Shown: positions 25,329 to 34,353, numbered from the stretch's first letter. The stretch: DNA of 64,000 bases from Streptomyces agglomeratus (GCF_001746415.1 NZ_MEHJ01000001.1:4354501-4418500), one strand, 5' to 3'. Notes: generated by a model not told the origin, from the sequence alone. Program-made: numbers and translations.

Positions 25329-26201
25329 GTGTCTGTGTTCGGTACGCGCCACCACACCGTCGACGTCGACGGGCTCGACGTCTTCTACCGCGAGGCGGGC
25401 GACCCGTCCCGGCCCACGCTCGTGCTCCTGCACGGCTTTCCGTCGAGCTCGCACATGTACCGGGGGCTGATCGCCGAACTCGCCGACGAGTTCCACCTCA
25501 TCGCCCCGGACCACATCGGCTTCGGCCGCTCGGCGGCCCCGGGCACGGCCGACTTCCCGTACAGCTTCGACAAGCTGACCGAGGTCACGCTCGCGCTGCT
25601 CGACAAGCTCGGCATCGACAGGTTCGCGCTCTACGTCCACGACTACGGTGCGCCGATCGGCCTGCGCATCGCCGTCCGCGACCCCGAGCGGGTCACCGCG
25701 CTGATCAGCCAGAGCGGCAACGCCTATGCGGAGGGCTTCACGCCCTTCTGGGAGGTGCTGTTCGCGCACGCCAAGGACCGCGCCACGAACGAGCCGGCCG
25801 TGCGCGAGCTGCTGACCGCCGGGGCGACGCGTTGGCAGTACGAGCACGGGGTGCCGGCGGACTGCCTCGACCGGATCGCTCCCGAGACGTGGACGTTGGA
25901 CCAGGCCGGCCTCGACCGGCCGGGGAACAAGGAGATCCAGCTCCAGCTCTTCTGGGACTACCAGTTCAACATCGACCGCTACCCGGCCTTCCAGGAGTAC
26001 TTCCGCACCCACCGCCCGCCCACCCTCGTCGCGTGGGGCCGCAACGACGAGATCTTCGGGGCGGCGGGAGCGGAGGCGTTCGCCAGGGACCTTCCGGACG
26101 CCCGGATCCACCTGCTCGACGCCGGGCACTTCGCCCTGGAGACGCACGGCGACGAGATCGCCGCGCTGGTGCGGGAGTTCCTGCGGGGCGTCGGGCGCTG
26201 A
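25329..26201 (+). CDS. Alpha/beta-hydrolase, haloalkane-dehalogenase/epoxide-hydrolase type
   Basis: A protein of about 290 residues. The oxyanion motif HGFPSSSHMYR (about residues 36-46) is followed by the nucleophile elbow YVHDYGAPIGLRIA, where Asp replaces the usual Ser, as in haloalkane dehalogenases, fluoroacetate dehalogenases and epoxide hydrolases. The base is His in DAGHFALETH near residue 271, and a second acid probably lies in WGRNDEIFG. The Trp after the nucleophile that binds halide in classic dehalogenases is Tyr here, so the halide role is doubtful. GTG 25329 has GGGGG five bases upstream; ATG 25317 is an alternative. Two palindromic operators precede it. Confidence 0.88.
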   Translation: MSVFGTRHHTVDVDGLDVFYREAGDPSRPTLVLLHGFPSSSHMYRGLIAELADEFHLIAPDHIGFGRSAAPGTADFPYSFDKLTEVTLALLDKLGIDRFALYVHDYGAPIGLRIAVRDPERVTALISQSGNAYAEGFTPFWEVLFAHAKDRATNEPAVRELLTAGATRWQYEHGVPADCLDRIAPETWTLDQAGLDRPGNKEIQLQLFWDYQFNIDRYPAFQEYFRTHRPPTLVAWGRNDEIFGAAGAEAFARDLPDARIHLLDAGHFALETHGDEIAALVREFLRGVGR

Positions 26202-26231
26202 GAGCGTCCCCGGACGGCGCCGAAGAGCGTC

Positions 26232-27236
26232 CTACGGTACGAGGACGACCTTGCCCATCGTGGCGCGCGTCTCCAGAGCGCGGTGGGCCGCCGTCGCTTC
26301 GGCCAGGGGGAAGCGCTGGACGGCGGGGACCAGGCGGCCGGCCGCCGCTTCTGCCAGGGCGCGGTTCTCCAGGGTGCGCACCGGGTTGTCGCCTCCGGTC
26401 TTGCCCAGCATCGCGGGGCCGAGTACGCCCTCGGAGGTGATGCCGCGCTCGGCGAGTTCCTCGTCGGTGAAGGTGAGCGGGGAACCGTCGTGCAGACCGT
26501 CCGAGGACCAGCCGAAAACGACGTGCTTCCCTCCTCTGGCGAGGAGGTCCACGGCGGCGCGGCCGGTGTTCCCGCCGACCGAGTCGAAGACGACGGTGGC
26601 TCCGCCGTCGCCCAGGAACGCCCGTACCTTCTCCGGCCAGTCCGGCAGCTTGTAGTCGACGGCCAGGTCGGCGCCGTTCTCCTGTACGCGGGCGACCTTG
26701 GCGGGGCCGCCGGCCAGGCCGATGACGGTGCCGCCGGCGTTCTTCACGTACTGGACGAGGAGGGTGCCGATGCCGCCGGCCGCCGCGGGGACGATGGCGA
26801 CGGTGTCGGGCGTCACCTCGGTGAACTGGAGGATGCCCATGGTGGTGCGGCCCGTCCCGATCATGGCGACGGCCTGGGCCTCGTCGAGGTTCTCCGGGAT
26901 CTGCTGGAGGCGTTCGGCGTCGGTGACGGCGAGTTCGGCGTAACCGCCCGGGTTCATGCCGAGGTGGACGACGACGCGCTTGCCCAGCCACGACGGGTCG
27001 GTGCCCTCGCCGAGCGACTCGACCGTGCCGGCGACCTCGCGGCCGGGGACGGTGGGCAGCTCGACGGGGGCGGGGAACGGGCCGGGCAGGCCCTCGCGCA
27101 GGGCGGTGTCGAGCAGGTGCACGCCGGCCGCCGCGACGGCGATGCGGACCTGGCCGGGGCCGGGCACCGGGTCGTCGGTCTTCTCGTACGTGAGGTTCTC
27201 GGCGGGGCCGTAGGCGTGGAGGCGGACAGCGTGCAT
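26232..27236 (-). CDS. NADPH:quinone-oxidoreductase-like MDR protein
   Basis: A 334-residue medium-chain dehydrogenase/reductase without the structural zinc cysteines. GroES-like N-terminal domain MHAVRLHAYGPAENLTYEK, then VPGREVAGTVESLGEG, and an NADPH-binding Rossmann domain with VPAAAGGIGTLLVQYVKNAG (AAxGGxG, near residues 147-153). Such enzymes reduce quinones or enones. ATG 27236 has GAGGAG ahead of it. It is 49 bases downstream of the FAD gene on the same strand and is probably in the same operon. Confidence 0.9.
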   Translation of the reverse strand: MHAVRLHAYGPAENLTYEKTDDPVPGPGQVRIAVAAAGVHLLDTALREGLPGPFPAPVELPTVPGREVAGTVESLGEGTDPSWLGKRVVVHLGMNPGGYAELAVTDAERLQQIPENLDEAQAVAMIGTGRTTMGILQFTEVTPDTVAIVPAAAGGIGTLLVQYVKNAGGTVIGLAGGPAKVARVQENGADLAVDYKLPDWPEKVRAFLGDGGATVVFDSVGGNTGRAAVDLLARGGKHVVFGWSSDGLHDGSPLTFTDEELAERGITSEGVLGPAMLGKTGGDNPVRTLENRALAEAAAGRLVPAVQRFPLAEATAAHRALETRATMGKVVLVP

Positions 27237-27285
27237 GACGGGCTCCTCGGGCTGTTTGATCTGCGACTGAGCCCAGGCTCGGGCC

Positions 27286-28470
27286 TCAAGCGCGGTTGAG
27301 GTCAAGCCCTTCCCGGCCGCTGGTCTTCCTGGTCCGCAGCGCCAGGGTGGCCGCCTCCAGGCCGCTGTTGAAGGACACCTCCGCCAGCAGGCCCGGCGCC
27401 GCCACCTGGTCGTCCGCGAGGAACACTCCGTCGCCCCGTTCGATGGCGGGGCGGTCCCGCCAGGTGGTGCCGGGCCGGTCGAGTGCGCCCGTACGGCCGG
27501 ACGCGACGGCCTCGCGCCGCCACGTGACGCGCTCGCGCCAGCCCGGGAAGCCGAGGTCGAGCAGGTGCTCGGCGCGCGCGATGCCGTCCTGCCTCGATGC
27601 GCCGGGGGCGATCGGGAACTGGCTCTGGAGGAGCTGTTCGCCTGCCGGGGCGAGGGTGGGGTCCTGGGCGGTGAACCGTTCGATCCAGCCGGGCGCGTCC
27701 AGGTCGGAGACGATGAACGGGTCGCCCTTGCGGGTCCTGACGGCCAGGTCGAGCAGGACCGTACGTCCGCTGTCCCAGGTCAGGGTGGTGTCGCCGAGGA
27801 GCCGCCGGGCCGCGTCGAGGGAGGTGGCGACGATCACCGGGCCGCTGCGGTCCGGGAGGACGGTGACGCGCTCGGTCGTCTCGATGCGTACACCGAGGTT
27901 CCAGGCCCGCTCGGCCATCCGGTCGACGAGGGAGGCCCAGCCGCCGCGCGGGTAGTGCGCCTCGGGCGGAAGCGTGAGGAGACGCCGCAGCCGCTCCTGG
28001 ACGAAGCGGGCGGAGAGGGAGCCGGGGTCGTGGTGGAAGAGGGCGGCCGCGACGAGGTGCGCCGCCGCGCGTGCTCCCTCCTCGCCCACCTGGCCGGTGG
28101 CCCAGGTCGTGAAGTCGGCGTCGATGGGGGCCTTCGCGGCGGAGCGCAGCACCAGCTTCGTCATGGCGAGCGGCGGAGTACGGCGCAGGGCGCCGCCGCG
28201 GTGGAAGCGCAGGCGGGCGGCTTCGAGCGGGGGCACGGCCAGGACCTGGCCGAGCAGGTCGCGCTGCTTGAGCCAGGCCCAGAAGGGGCCGCCGCTGTAG
28301 AGGGCGTGCGGGCCCTCGTTGGTCTTGTACGGGCCTTCGGCGGTGCGGGCCCGTCCGCCGAGCGTGTCGTGGGCCTCGCACAGGGTCACTCCGGCGCCGG
28401 ATTCGGCCGCCGTGATGGCTGCGGTGAGGCCGGCGACTCCGCCGCCGATGACTGTGATGTGGTGCCGCAT
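27286..28470 (-). CDS. FAD-dependent amine-oxidase/phytoene-desaturase-like oxidoreductase
   Basis: A 394-residue flavoprotein. The N-terminal motif HHITVIGGGVAGLTAAITAA with E35 in LCEAHDTLGGRARTAEG is the classic FAD-binding fold of the phytoene desaturase/amine oxidase superfamily, and the C-terminal FAD-contact region is GDGVFLADDQVAAPGLLAEV. The substrate is unknown; relatives act on carotenoids, protoporphyrinogen or amines. Ribosome site GGAGAACGG seven bases before ATG 28470. It forms an operon with the downstream quinone-oxidoreductase-like gene and is divergent from the pentapeptide protein gene. Confidence 0.85.
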   Translation of the reverse strand: MRHHITVIGGGVAGLTAAITAAESGAGVTLCEAHDTLGGRARTAEGPYKTNEGPHALYSGGPFWAWLKQRDLLGQVLAVPPLEAARLRFHRGGALRRTPPLAMTKLVLRSAAKAPIDADFTTWATGQVGEEGARAAAHLVAAALFHHDPGSLSARFVQERLRRLLTLPPEAHYPRGGWASLVDRMAERAWNLGVRIETTERVTVLPDRSGPVIVATSLDAARRLLGDTTLTWDSGRTVLLDLAVRTRKGDPFIVSDLDAPGWIERFTAQDPTLAPAGEQLLQSQFPIAPGASRQDGIARAEHLLDLGFPGWRERVTWRREAVASGRTGALDRPGTTWRDRPAIERGDGVFLADDQVAAPGLLAEVSFNSGLEAATLALRTRKTSGREGLDLNRA

Positions 28471-28598
28471 TCTTCCGTTCTCCTTGCCGTCGTGGTGGCT
28501 CTCACTGGGGAGGACGGACGGCGGGGGCCGGGATGTGACATCGGGGGCACGGCGGCGCTGTCCGGGGGATTGTCAGTGGGGTGGTCCAGCATGGGTGG

Positions 28599-29351
28599 AT
28601 GGCACGGAACACGAGCACCGACCCGAAGAACTCCAGGGGCGAAGGGTCCGAACAGTCCGAACGACCCGTGAGGTCCGAACCGTCCGTGAGGGCTGTGCGC
28701 GCGGTCCGGCGTCCCGAGGTGCGGCTGCCGCGGCTGGAACCGTTCGGCTCCGGTGAGCTGGAGTCGGAGGGGGACTACGACGGTGTGGAGTTCCGCGAGC
28801 TGGACCTGACGGCCCAGGAGGGGCGCGGGGCCCGCTTCATGGACTGCGGCCTGTACGGCGTGGCGCTGGACGAGACGAGGCTGGGCCGGGCGCGGTTCAT
28901 CGACTCGGTGCTGGACGGCGTGCGGGGCGTGGGGACCGACTTGGCCGAGGCGACGCTGCGTGACGTCGAGGTGATCGATGCCCGGCTCGGCGGCGTCCAG
29001 CTGCACGCGTCGTCCCTGGAGCGGGTGCTGGTGCGGGGCGGGAAGATCGACTACCTGAATCTGCGGCGGGCGCGCCTGAAGGACGTCGTCTTCGAGGGGT
29101 GCGTACTGGTCGAGCCGGACTTCGGCGGGGCGCGTCTGGAGCGGGTGGAGTTCCGGGACTGTGTCCTGCGGCGGGCGGACTTCAGCGCGGCCACGATGGC
29201 CGACGTGGACCTGCGTACGGTCGCGGAGCTGGACGTCGCCCGTGGCCTGGACCGGCTGGCGGGCTCGGTGATCAGCCCGTCGCAGCTCCTGGAGCTGGCG
29301 CCGGCGTTCGCGGCGCAGATAGGGGTGCGGGTGGAGAGCCCGGGGGCGTAA
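28599..29351 (+). CDS. Pentapeptide-repeat protein
   Basis: A protein of about 250 residues. After a Ser/Glu/Arg-rich lead of about 45 residues (whose DNA contains GTCCGAAC three times), there is a pentapeptide A(D/N)LxX-like solenoid from about residue 60 to 200 (ARFMDCGLYGVALDETRLGR, RFIDSVLDGV, DFGGARLERV, RADFSAATMA). These right-handed quadrilateral helices are protein-interaction or DNA-mimic scaffolds (for example gyrase protection), but no specific role can be claimed. Start at ATG 28599 is moderately sure; a GTG lies at 28581. It is convergent with the next gene, only four bases from its stop. Confidence 0.8.
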   Translation: MARNTSTDPKNSRGEGSEQSERPVRSEPSVRAVRAVRRPEVRLPRLEPFGSGELESEGDYDGVEFRELDLTAQEGRGARFMDCGLYGVALDETRLGRARFIDSVLDGVRGVGTDLAEATLRDVEVIDARLGGVQLHASSLERVLVRGGKIDYLNLRRARLKDVVFEGCVLVEPDFGGARLERVEFRDCVLRRADFSAATMADVDLRTVAELDVARGLDRLAGSVISPSQLLELAPAFAAQIGVRVESPGA

Positions 29352-29354
29352 GGA

Positions 29355-29951
29355 TCAGGCGGGCATGCGGGGGAAGCGGGCCTGGAGGTCCCAGATCACC
29401 GGGTTGTCGGCGAGGCCGTCGTGCATGTCGGTGAGGTCCGCGATCAGGTCGTGCAGGAAGTCGCGGGCCTCGCGGCGCAGCAGCCGGTGGCTGAAGGTGA
29501 TCGGGGGCTCTTCGACCGGCATCCAGTCGGCCGCGATGTCGACCCAGCCGAAGCGGCGCTCGAAGAGCATCCGGTCCGTCGACTCGGTGAAGTCCAGTTC
29601 GGCGAACTGCGGCTTGGCGGAGCGGCTGCCGCGCGGGTCCTGGTCGAGCAGTTCGACGATGTCGCACAGCGCCCACGCGAAGTCGAGTACGGGGACCCAT
29701 CCCCAGGCTGTGGACACTTCCCGGTCGGCCTTGGTGTCGGCGAGGTAGACGTCCCCGCAGAAGAGGTCGTGCCGCAGGTCGTGGACGCCGACGCGCCGGT
29801 AGTCGGTCTGCGGGGGGTCCGGGAAGCGGCGGGAGAGGGAGTAGCCGATGTCGAGCACGTAGTCGATGGTGTCACGCTTGGCGAGGCTTCCCGCACGACC
29901 GGCCAAGGGCCCGCGCAGCCCCTGCCCGGAGCGACGGCGGCTGCTGCCCAC
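29355..29951 (-). CDS. Conserved-type hypothetical protein
   Basis: A soluble protein rich in Asp, Trp and Phe: RDTIDYVLDIGYSLSRRF, VGVHDLRHDLFCGDVYLAD, WGWVPVLDFAWALCDIVELL, RMLFERRFGWVDIAADWMPV. No family name is recognised, although the text looks evolutionarily conserved rather than random. The start is uncertain: the frame is open to 30023, GTG 29951 is used here, and the conserved-looking part begins only near 29873. It lies 114 bases beyond the response-regulator stop on the same strand and could be read through from that operon. Confidence 0.6.
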   Translation of the reverse strand: MGSSRRRSGQGLRGPLAGRAGSLAKRDTIDYVLDIGYSLSRRFPDPPQTDYRRVGVHDLRHDLFCGDVYLADTKADREVSTAWGWVPVLDFAWALCDIVELLDQDPRGSRSAKPQFAELDFTESTDRMLFERRFGWVDIAADWMPVEEPPITFSHRLLRREARDFLHDLIADLTDMHDGLADNPVIWDLQARFPRMPA

Positions 29952-30065
29952 GGAACTCTCGGCCGGGGTCGCCCGGCACCGGCCGGCCGTGCTCGGCCAC
30001 CGGCGTGAGGTCCTGGGCGGCACGCCCCCGGCCCGACGTGCCCCCGCCCGACGTACCCCCCCGGG

Positions 30066-30689
30066 CTACGGCAGCAGGCGTTGTTCCTTGGCCACTGCTA
30101 CCGCGCCCGACCGCGTGTCCACGCCCAGTTTGGCGTAGATGCGGCCCAAGTGGGTCTTGACCGTCGCCTCGCTGATGAACAGCGCGCGGGCGATCTCCCG
30201 GTTGCCCAGCCCTTGCGCCAGCTGCCCCAGGATGTCCGTCTCGCGTTCGGTCAGCGTCGGCCGCGCCGCACCCCGCATGCGGTCCATGACGCGGCTGGCG
30301 ACCGGCGGGGAGAGCGTCGTGCGGCCCTGCGCGGCCGAGCGGATGGCGGTGAAGAGTTCCTCCGGGCGTTCCGCCTTGAGGAGGTAACCCGTGGCGCCCG
30401 CCTCGATGGCCCGCGTGATGTCCGCGTCCGTGTCGTACGTCGTCAGGACCAGCACATGCACGCCGGTCGGGGCGATGCGGCGGGTCGCCTCGACCCCGTC
30501 GATACCCGCGCCCAGCTGGAGGTCCATCAGCACCACGTCCGGGGTCAGCTTGGCAGCCAGCGCCACCGCCTCCTCGCCGCTGCCCGCCTCCCCGACGACC
30601 TCGATGTCCGGCTCGCTGCCCAGCAGGGCCAGCAGTCCGGCGCGTACGACCACGTGGTCGTCGCAGAGCAGGATCCGTACCGGACTCAT
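30066..30689 (-). CDS. NarL/LuxR-family response regulator (SenR-like)
   Basis: A 207-residue regulator. Receiver domain: acidic pocket LLCDDHVVVRAG (Asp10, Asp11), phosphoacceptor in VVLMDLQLG near Asp54, Thr/Lys in VLVLTTYD and AERPEEL. C-terminal LuxR helix-turn-helix: TLTERETDILGQLAQGLGNR and IARALFISEATVKTHLGRI. Start ATG overlaps the kinase stop (ATGA). With the kinase and the divergent HbpS-like gene it matches the SenR/SenS/HbpS redox-sensing system described in S. reticuli. Confidence 0.9.
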   Translation of the reverse strand: MSPVRILLCDDHVVVRAGLLALLGSEPDIEVVGEAGSGEEAVALAAKLTPDVVLMDLQLGAGIDGVEATRRIAPTGVHVLVLTTYDTDADITRAIEAGATGYLLKAERPEELFTAIRSAAQGRTTLSPPVASRVMDRMRGAARPTLTERETDILGQLAQGLGNREIARALFISEATVKTHLGRIYAKLGVDTRSGAVAVAKEQRLLP

Positions 30690-31918
30690 GACTGCGGCTC
30701 CAGGGGGATCGCGGCGGAGAGCACGGTGCCCTCGCTGGGGGCGGACTCGATCGTCAGGGTGCCGCCGAGCTGGCGCACCCGTGCGCGCATCGCGGGCAGG
30801 CCGTGGCCGCGTACGCCGGGAGAGGCGGACGGTACGTCGTCGGGTCCGAACCCCGTGCCGTCGTCAGCGATGTCCAGCACCACCTGGTCGCCCAGGTATG
30901 TGAGGGTCAGGGCCGCCGCCCGCGCGTTCGCGTGCTCGCGTACGTTCGCCAGCGCGCCCTGCGCGATCCGCAGCAGCGCCGACTGCACCTGGTCCGGCAG
31001 CCCGCCCGCCGGCGCCCCGTCCACCCGGAACGCAGCCGACTCCCGGGCGGCGAGCATCCGAAGCGCCTCCTCCAGGCTGCCGCCCTCGGCCAGGTCGGCG
31101 GGGGCCAGGTCGTGGACGAAGCGGCGCGCCTCGGCGAGGTTGCGTTCCGCGATGGACTCGGCCGTACGGACATGACGGCGGGCCGTCTCGGGGTCCGCGT
31201 CCCACTGCCGGTCCGCCGCCTGGAGCAGCATCTGCTGACTGGACAGCCCTTGGGCCAGCGTGTCGTGGATCTCCATGGAGAGCCGCTGGCGCTCGGCGAG
31301 CGTGCCCTCGCGCCGCTCGGTCGCGGCCAGTTCGCGGCGGGTGCGGATCAGGTCGTCGATCAGCGCCCGCTGCCGCGCGGCCTGCCGCTGCATGTAGAGG
31401 AAGACGGCTGTCGCGACGGCCGCCACCGCCGGTGGGGCCAGCACCAGGTTGGGGTCGAACCCGCCGTGGGCGAGCTGGAGCTGCGCGGCGACGACGAACG
31501 CGGTGAGCACCCCGACCAGGACGAGTGCGGCGCGGGAGGGGAGCGTACGCAGCCCGGTGAAGAAGAGCGGCACCGCACACCACGCGAAACTCGGCGCCAG
31601 GACCACGAGCACCATCCAGACGGCGACGACCCCGCCCAGCCAGGCCAGTCGGCGGGGCGCGGGGCGGGCCGCCCCGGGGGCGGCGGGGCCCAGGACCGGC
31701 CCGAGCACGTACAGCAGGGCCAGCGTGATGCTCAGCGCGATGATCCACGGCGTGCGGGCCTCGCCGGGGTGCCGCAGCAGGAAGCGGGTGAGCGAGGCGC
31801 CGAGCAGCAGGAAGAACGCCACGTGCATGACGGGCGCGAGCCAGCGGGCATCGGGGTCCGGCTGCTGCGGCCGCTCCCGGAACCCGGGCACGTGCTCCTG
31901 ATCCTGCTCCCGCCGCAC
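30686..31918 (-). CDS. Sensor histidine kinase, HisKA_3 type (SenS-like)
   Basis: A 410-residue kinase. Five or six hydrophobic segments in the first ~180 residues (WLAPVMHVAFFLLLGASLTR, WIIALSITLALLYVLGPVLG, LAWLGGVVAVWMVLVVLAPS, LVLVGVLTAFVVAAQLQL) are followed by the dimerisation histidine box RLSMEIHDTLAQGLSSQ (His about 223) and a C-terminal ATPase with DIADDGTGFGPD and GVRGHGLPAMRARV. Its membrane layout and its genetic neighbours (regulator downstream, HbpS-like secreted protein divergent) fit SenS, which is modulated by extracellular HbpS under heme or redox stress. GTG start has GAGGAG upstream. Confidence 0.9.
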   Translation of the reverse strand: MRREQDQEHVPGFRERPQQPDPDARWLAPVMHVAFFLLLGASLTRFLLRHPGEARTPWIIALSITLALLYVLGPVLGPAAPGAARPAPRRLAWLGGVVAVWMVLVVLAPSFAWCAVPLFFTGLRTLPSRAALVLVGVLTAFVVAAQLQLAHGGFDPNLVLAPPAVAAVATAVFLYMQRQAARQRALIDDLIRTRRELAATERREGTLAERQRLSMEIHDTLAQGLSSQQMLLQAADRQWDADPETARRHVRTAESIAERNLAEARRFVHDLAPADLAEGGSLEEALRMLAARESAAFRVDGAPAGGLPDQVQSALLRIAQGALANVREHANARAAALTLTYLGDQVVLDIADDGTGFGPDDVPSASPGVRGHGLPAMRARVRQLGGTLTIESAPSEGTVLSAAIPLEPQS

Positions 31919-32202
31919 CGTTCACTCCTCGCCGACCTGCGCCTGTGCCTTCATGGTGACCCGGTGGGACCAGACCCGCATCAACCGATCGGCTGACGGG
32001 AAGGTCGGCCGTCCCGCACGCCGTATGCAGCCGGTACGCCGACGGTACGGGCCCGGAACCGGCCGGAGGATCGATAGCAGAGCGGAACGGGGCGCAAGAA
32101 GCCCGAACAGCGCCGCCCTCAGGTCCCTCCAAGTCCCGAACGATCACCCCTCGGCCGACCCCGTCGAACGATCCCGTCGAACCCCTTCCCAGGAGTCCTG
32201 CC

Positions 32203-32760
32203 ATGAAGAAGCTCTCGCTGCGCACCCGTGTCCTGACCGGCGCCGTGGCCGCCGCCGCCCTCAGCGCCGGCACCTTCGGTGCGATGTCCGCCAACGCCAC
32301 CGAGCCCGCCGCCGCCCCGGCGGTGGCCGTGCAGGCCGACACGGCGAACAAGAACCTCCAGCAGTCGACCCACCTGACCATCGACGCCGCCACCGAGGCC
32401 GCGCAGGCGGCCCTCGACGCCGCCGAGGCGGAGAACCAGCGCGTCACCGTCGCCGTCGTCGACCGCAACGGCAACACCGTCGTCACGCTGCGCGGCGACG
32501 GTGCGGGCCCGCAGTCGTACGAGTCCGCCGAGCGCAAGGCCTTCACCGCCGCCGCCTGGAACGCGCCCACTTCCGAGCTGGCCAAGCGCCTCGCCCAGGC
32601 CCCGAACCTGAAGGACATCCCCGGCACGCTGTTCCTCGCGGGCGGTGCCCCGGTGCAGGTCAAGGGCGCCCCGGTCGCGGGCATCGGGGTGGCGGGCGCG
32701 CCGAGCGGCGACCTGGATGAGAAGTTCGCGCAGGCGGGCGTCGCGGCGCTGGGCAAGTAG
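32203..32760 (+). CDS. hbpS: Secreted heme-binding HbpS/GlcG-family protein
   Basis: A 185-residue exported protein. Signal peptide MKKLSLRTRVLTGAVAAAAL with cleavage near ANA (about residue 33). The mature domain is the Haem-degrading/GlcG (DUF336) fold: LTIDAATEAAQAALDAAEAE, VTVAVVDRNGNTVVTLRGD, SYESAERKAFTAAAW, GTLFLAGGAPVQVKGAPVAG. HbpS of S. reticuli forms octamers, binds heme and iron, and governs the SenS kinase encoded by the divergent operon, which is the arrangement here. AGGAG lies seven bases before ATG. The 284-base divergent gap contains short repeats CGAACGATC at about 32140 and 32164 that may be SenR sites. Confidence 0.88.
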   Translation: MKKLSLRTRVLTGAVAAAALSAGTFGAMSANATEPAAAPAVAVQADTANKNLQQSTHLTIDAATEAAQAALDAAEAENQRVTVAVVDRNGNTVVTLRGDGAGPQSYESAERKAFTAAAWNAPTSELAKRLAQAPNLKDIPGTLFLAGGAPVQVKGAPVAGIGVAGAPSGDLDEKFAQAGVAALGK

Positions 32761-32874
32761 GCCCCGGCAGGCAGGCGCTGTCACCGGGCAGGCAAGCCGC
32801 AGCGCGCGGCGAGCGGGCTGCACGCGGCTCACCTGGCGGGGCCGTACCGCCGGGTGGGCGTCACATTCCGCGCA

Positions 32875-32880
32875 TAGGAT
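32875..32880 (+). promoter_or_regulatory. -10 hexamer for the M1 peptidase gene
   Basis: TAGGAT ends seven bases before GTG 32888; no ribosome site, so probably leaderless. Confidence 0.55.
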
Positions 32881-32887
32881 CATCTGT

Positions 32888-34353
32888 GTGGAGCAAAGGA
32901 CTCGTGTACGCCGCACAGCCCCCGCCGTAGCCGTCGCCGCCGCCGCTCTGCTCGCGCTCACCTCGTGCACGAGCCTCGGCGGCGTCGGCGGCGTCATGGG
33001 GGAACCGGGTGCGTCGGGCGTGCGTGACCCCTACTTCCCGAGGCTCGGAAACGGCGGCTACGACGTCCAGCACTACACCCTGACCCTCGACTACGCCCCG
33101 CGACCCGGAACCGTCGACCGCGCACGCGGGGCGGACCGGACCCGCCGCGCGGACCAGGGCGGACCCGCCGGCCGCCTCACGGGTACGGCGAAGATCACCG
33201 CCCGCGCCACCCAGGACCTGAGCGCCTTCAACCTGGACCTCCACGGCCTGGACGTGTCGTCCGCGACCGTGGGGGGCGCCGAGGCCGCCGTCAGCCGTGC
33301 GGGCAACGAGCTGACCCTGCGCCCCGACACCGAACTGTCCGAGGGCGAGACCTTCACCGCCGTCGTCCGCTACTCCGGCGACCCCGCCACCCTCGTCGAC
33401 GCGGACGGGTCGGAGGAGGGCTGGCTGACGACCGTGGACGGCGCGGTCGCGCTGGGGCAGCCGAGCGGGTCGATGGCGTGGTTCCCGGGGAACAACCACC
33501 CGAGCGACAAGGCGTCGTACGACATCACGATCACCGTCCCGAAGGGCCTGAAGGCCGTCTCCAACGGCGAGTTGAAGAGCGAGCGCACGCGAAACGGCCG
33601 CACCACCTTCGCCTGGCACAGTGGCGAGCCGATGGCCAGTTACCTCGCCACCGTCGCCATCGGTGCGTACGAGACGAAGACCTCGCGCACACCGTCGGGT
33701 GTGCCCGTCTACACGGCCGTGGACCCGACGGTCGCGAAGAGCAGCGCCAAGGTCCTGGCGACCGTCCCCGCAGTGATGGAGTGGGCTACCAAGGCGTTCG
33801 GCCCGTACCCCTTCTCTTCCACCGGCGCGATCGTCGAGCGCGGCAACGACTCCGAGTACGCCCTGGAGACCCAGACCAAGCCCGTCTTTCCGGGCGCGCC
33901 CGACCAGGGGCTGCTCGTCCACGAGCTGGCGCACCAGTGGTTCGGTAACTCGGTCACGCCCAAGACGTGGCGTGACATGTGGCTCAACGAAGGGTTCGCG
34001 ACGTACGCGGAATGGCTGTGGGCGGAGGACTTCGAGCACATCCCGGCGGACGCGAGCTTCCGCCGCGCCTTCGCCCTGCCGGGCAACTGGGCGTTCCCGC
34101 CCGCGAGCCCCCGACGGCGGCCGACATCTCCGACGAACCCGTCTACGGGCGCGGCGCGATGGTGATTCACAAGATCCGTGAAGCGGTGGGCGACGATGCC
34201 TTCTTCGACATCGTGCGGGGCTGGACCGCCACCCACCGTCACGGCAACGCCTCGACGGACGACTTCACGGCGTACGTCGAACAGAAGTCCGGCAGGGATC
34301 TGGAGGGCCTTTGGGAGACATGGCTCTACGGCAAGAACAAGCCGAGGTCCTAG
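32888..34353 (+). pseudogene. M1-family zinc aminopeptidase lipoprotein, frameshifted near its C-terminus
   Basis: The protein begins with a lipoprotein signal (VAAAALLALTSC, lipobox Cys about residue 23), then the beta-saddle domain and the M1 catalytic motif HELAHQWFGN with NEGFATYAEW 18 residues later (HExxH-18-E); the GAMEN-type exopeptidase loop corresponds to YALETQTKP. After NWAFPPA at about 34100 the reading frame changes: the original frame stops at 34165, whereas the family-like C-terminus (TAADISDEPVYGRGAMVIHK to WETWLYGKNKPRS) continues in the other frame to 34353. A single C missing from the run CCCCC at 34108-34112 explains it (ASPPTAAD would be restored). Real mutation or homopolymer error. 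Confidence 0.85.
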
